Shown one piece after another: positions 62,008 through 64,000 of a DNA stretch of 64,000 nt (its first letter is position 1; every line of letters starts with the position of its first letter). The notes beneath the pieces were generated by a model. The model ran no database searches. It had not been told where the DNA came from and was given only the letters and a program-made list of their open reading frames with translations. The stretch spans positions 62,001 to 126,000 of the forward strand of contig NZ_JABXKK010000099.1 of NCBI RefSeq assembly GCF_017115045.1. Reading direction: 5' to 3'. Source of the stretch: Nostoc sp. NMS8 (GTDB lineage: Bacteria; Cyanobacteriota; Cyanobacteriia; Cyanobacteriales; Nostocaceae). The position numbers and the translations under genes are program-made.

Positions 62008-63396
62008 TTAGGTAAGCCTTCTTTTAATTTCCTCAGCCAAGTTTTCTAATAACACTTCTACTTGCTCGCCTGTTTTCAAATCTTTGAGTGATGACTTTTG
62101 CCCTGCTGCTTCTTCAGAACCAATAATTACACAAAATTGAATTCCTTGTTTGTCTGCTAATTGAAATTGTTTACCCAAGGGACGCTTATCAAAGTTAGTG
62201 ATCACATTAATTCCCGCCTGACGCAGACGTTGAGAAACTTTTAAATAAGTGGGCATTAAATCTTCCTGCATATTCACTACCATCACTTGGGCTGGTGTCG
62301 CAGCTAAGGTATTTAGAATACCAGCTTTTAACAAACGACTAATTAAGCGAGTTAAGCCAATAGAAATACCAACACCAGGCATTTTTTCGCCCAAAAATAC
62401 CCCGACTAGTTCTTCATATCTACCACCAGAACAAATACTGCCTAAAGCTTCATGTCCTAATAAGGTTGTTTCGTAAACTGTGCCAGTATAGTAATCAAGA
62501 CCACGGGCAATAGATAAATCAATACAGAAACGGTTTTCGGCAACTCCAAGATTACGCACTCCTGTAATTACCGTTTCTAATTCGGTGATTCCTAAGCTCA
62601 ATTGCTCTGTTTCTGGCAGATTTTGGGCAAGATGTTTGAGTTTATCTAAAACTTCATCAACGGAACCGTTTATTTTGATAAATTCAATTATTTTTTGCGC
62701 TTGTTCTTCTAAAATTCCTTCTTTTTTTAAATCTTGTTTTACTTTACTTTCACCAATCTTTTCGAGCGTGTCAACAATACCAATACACGATTTAATTTGA
62801 TTTTCCGCAATTCCTAGTGATTTAAAGAAACCAGTAAGAACTTTACGGTTATTGATGCGAATCAGAAAATCACCAATATTAATTGCTTCAAATATCTCAG
62901 TGATAATTGCAGGCATCTGAGCATCATAGAGTAAACTTAGTTGACGACGCGCAACTACATCAATATCGCATTGGCGAAACTGACGAAAACGCCCATCTTT
63001 CGCTCGTTCTCCCCGAAAAACTACATCTGTTTGATAGCGGGCAAAGGGAAAAATTAGCTCATTCAGGTGACGGGCAATGTATGCTGCTAAAGGAACTGTT
63101 TGGTCAAACTTTAAAGCTCTTGATTCTGAACCAGTTTCGCCAGATTTATCTCTCTCGGCTTGTCGATTTGGTGGCAGGATGGGATCAATGCCATAGATGA
63201 TATTGTCGCCTTGATTACCTTTAGCTTGCAGGACTTCTAAACGTTCTACAGCAGGTGTTTCAATGGGCGTAAATCCATAGCTTTCAAAAACTTTGCGGAT
63301 GATATCTAGCAAATGTAATTCTAGACGCTTTTCGCTGGGAAGAAATTCTGGAAATCCGCTAGGAGTAGAAAAGTTTATTTTGTCACCTTTGGCCAT
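62008..63396 (-). CDS. hisS: Histidyl-tRNA synthetase
   Basis: A class II aminoacyl-tRNA synthetase of 462 residues. Class II motif 2 (YQTDVVFRGERAKDGRFRQFRQCDID) with the HisRS-specific features, the LDYYTGTVYE histidine-binding motif and the motif 3 GVGISIGLTRLI are visible. The C-terminal anticodon-binding domain ends in EEIKRRLT. It is somewhat longer than the E. coli enzyme. It starts with ATG. Confidence 0.95.
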   Translation of the reverse strand: MAKGDKINFSTPSGFPEFLPSEKRLELHLLDIIRKVFESYGFTPIETPAVERLEVLQAKGNQGDNIIYGIDPILPPNRQAERDKSGETGSESRALKFDQTVPLAAYIARHLNELIFPFARYQTDVVFRGERAKDGRFRQFRQCDIDVVARRQLSLLYDAQMPAIITEIFEAINIGDFLIRINNRKVLTGFFKSLGIAENQIKSCIGIVDTLEKIGESKVKQDLKKEGILEEQAQKIIEFIKINGSVDEVLDKLKHLAQNLPETEQLSLGITELETVITGVRNLGVAENRFCIDLSIARGLDYYTGTVYETTLLGHEALGSICSGGRYEELVGVFLGEKMPGVGISIGLTRLISRLLKAGILNTLAATPAQVMVVNMQEDLMPTYLKVSQRLRQAGINVITNFDKRPLGKQFQLADKQGIQFCVIIGSEEAAGQKSSLKDLKTGEQVEVLLENLAEEIKRRLT

Positions 63397-63437
63397 GCGT
63401 GTACCTTACTAAGTTGAGATTGGAGATGAAAGCCCAA

Positions 63438-63483
63438 CGACTGGAAGTCGTGGCTACACAAACAAAGTCCGCCTGCGCGGACT
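63438..63483. repeat. Half of the CTACACAAACAAAGTCC double-hairpin repeat
   Basis: CGACTGGAAGTCGTGGCTAC, ACAAACAAAGTCCGCC and the hairpin AGTCCGCCTGCGCGGACT match one half of the copies at 37000 and 40235. Confidence 0.7.
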
Positions 63484-63521
63484 GAAGACTAATGAGCTTT
63501 TATCTTTTAGGGGAGAAATTA

Positions 63522-63968
63522 CTATTTTACCCGTTCTTCTTGAATTAGGGTGCGTTGAAAGATTTGATTGTTCTTAAACCAATGCCAAGTGCGGGCACGA
63601 TTGTTATTGTCAGGACTAATGTAGATCATTTCATATAAGCTCATTTCTGGGTTTGTCTTATAACTAAACCACAAAATAACAATCGAATCATCAGCTTCCC
63701 AGGCTTTTCCGTCTATGCGATCAGTGTCAAACCAAAGCTTATTATCTTTATAGATTCCTGGAAATTCATATTCTTCTCGTTTACCATCAGCCCATTTGTA
63801 GCGATTAATTTGATAGTAGGGATGAGGGCCATTTTCTGGAAATTGACAAGTTAAGTGAGATTCATACTTGTCGAGAATTTTTCCGGCTGTATCAATTACT
63901 GTATAAGTTCCTACCCAATCTCCTTCATGACGGACAAGTACGGGCATTTCTTCTCGAATATTTGACAT
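63522..63968 (-). CDS. DUF3598-like lipocalin-type protein
   Basis: 148 residues, no signal or membrane part. The pattern VLVRHEGDWVGTYTVIDTAG, YQINRYKWADGKREEYEFPG and the end TWHWFKNNQIFQRTLIQEER resembles DUF3598 or CpcS-like lipocalin folds, which in cyanobacteria sometimes bind chromophores. The resemblance is by eye. It begins near the window edge and looks complete. Confidence 0.75.
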   Translation of the reverse strand: MSNIREEMPVLVRHEGDWVGTYTVIDTAGKILDKYESHLTCQFPENGPHPYYQINRYKWADGKREEYEFPGIYKDNKLWFDTDRIDGKAWEADDSIVILWFSYKTNPEMSLYEMIYISPDNNNRARTWHWFKNNQIFQRTLIQEERVK

Positions 63969-64000
63969 TGCAATTCACCTTTTATTGTTCTAACATTTGG

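Overview
The window looks like chromosomal DNA of a filamentous, heterocyst-forming cyanobacterium of the Nostoc/Anabaena type. Evidence read from the sequence: many copies of the HIP1 octamer GCGATCGC, heptanucleotide tandem repeats (STRRs) and several families of dispersed palindromes typical of Nostocales, a tocopherol cyclase gene, the guaB - Yfr1 sRNA - trxA arrangement, an SLH/OprB porin, and a PEP-CTERM protein. The DNA is AT-rich and genes lie on both strands with wide, repeat-filled gaps.

Layout. 1-9.9 kb: groES-groEL, a YihY/BrkB membrane protein, a DUF4112 protein, an alpha/beta hydrolase, a repeat-packed gap, a membrane protein of unknown role, ddl, a secreted protein, and an overlapping pair ending in a pentapeptide-repeat protein. 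10-11 kb: argC (type 2). 11.1-22.6 kb: five consecutive minus-strand genes for large secreted proteins with DUF11-type, SdrD-B-like and Calx-beta-like segments plus one 1294-residue outer-membrane beta-barrel protein; this is the largest accessory block. 23.4-25.2 kb: a zinc-ribbon threonine synthase followed by a MoaD/ThiS-like sulfur carrier. 25.3-31.2 kb: a small PH-like protein, a possible Trp-rich micro-ORF ending in an intrinsic terminator, the SLH/OprB porin and a 782-residue membrane-anchored protein. 32-37.7 kb: a second threonine synthase, a coiled-coil protein, a cysteine desulfurase paired with a PD-(D/E)XK nuclease-like protein, peroxiredoxin Q, an SH3 protein and an FMN reductase.

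37.8-44 kb: a NUDIX hydrolase, then an AprA/AsfA-like flavoprotein, a 2x[4Fe-4S] ferredoxin, a HEAT-repeat protein and an Mrp/NBP35 ATPase. These look like one redox and Fe-S functional group, but the flavoprotein is separated from the rest by repeats, a MITE-like element, a frameshifted HAD phosphatase gene and a GNAT acetyltransferase remnant. 44-53 kb: panE-like, an inositol-phosphatase-family gene, the PEP-CTERM protein, an XRE regulator remnant, a GlsB-type membrane protein, a single-gene fusion of an Mrr-like nuclease domain with a ParA-type ATPase, tandem metallophosphoesterases, a Pro-rich membrane protein and a WD40 remnant. 53-64 kb: a DnaJ-TPR protein, tocopherol cyclase, tRNA-Arg(CCT), a YdcF protein, guaB3, Yfr1, trxA, a nitrilase-family amidase, a dus gene, a TMEM175-like channel, a 30-residue membrane micro-protein candidate, hisS and a DUF3598-like protein.

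The most promising undescribed systems are the Mrr-ParA fusion, the flavoprotein/ferredoxin/HEAT/Mrp group, and the DUF11 + beta-barrel surface cluster. Family names come from recognising motifs by eye; no database search was possible.
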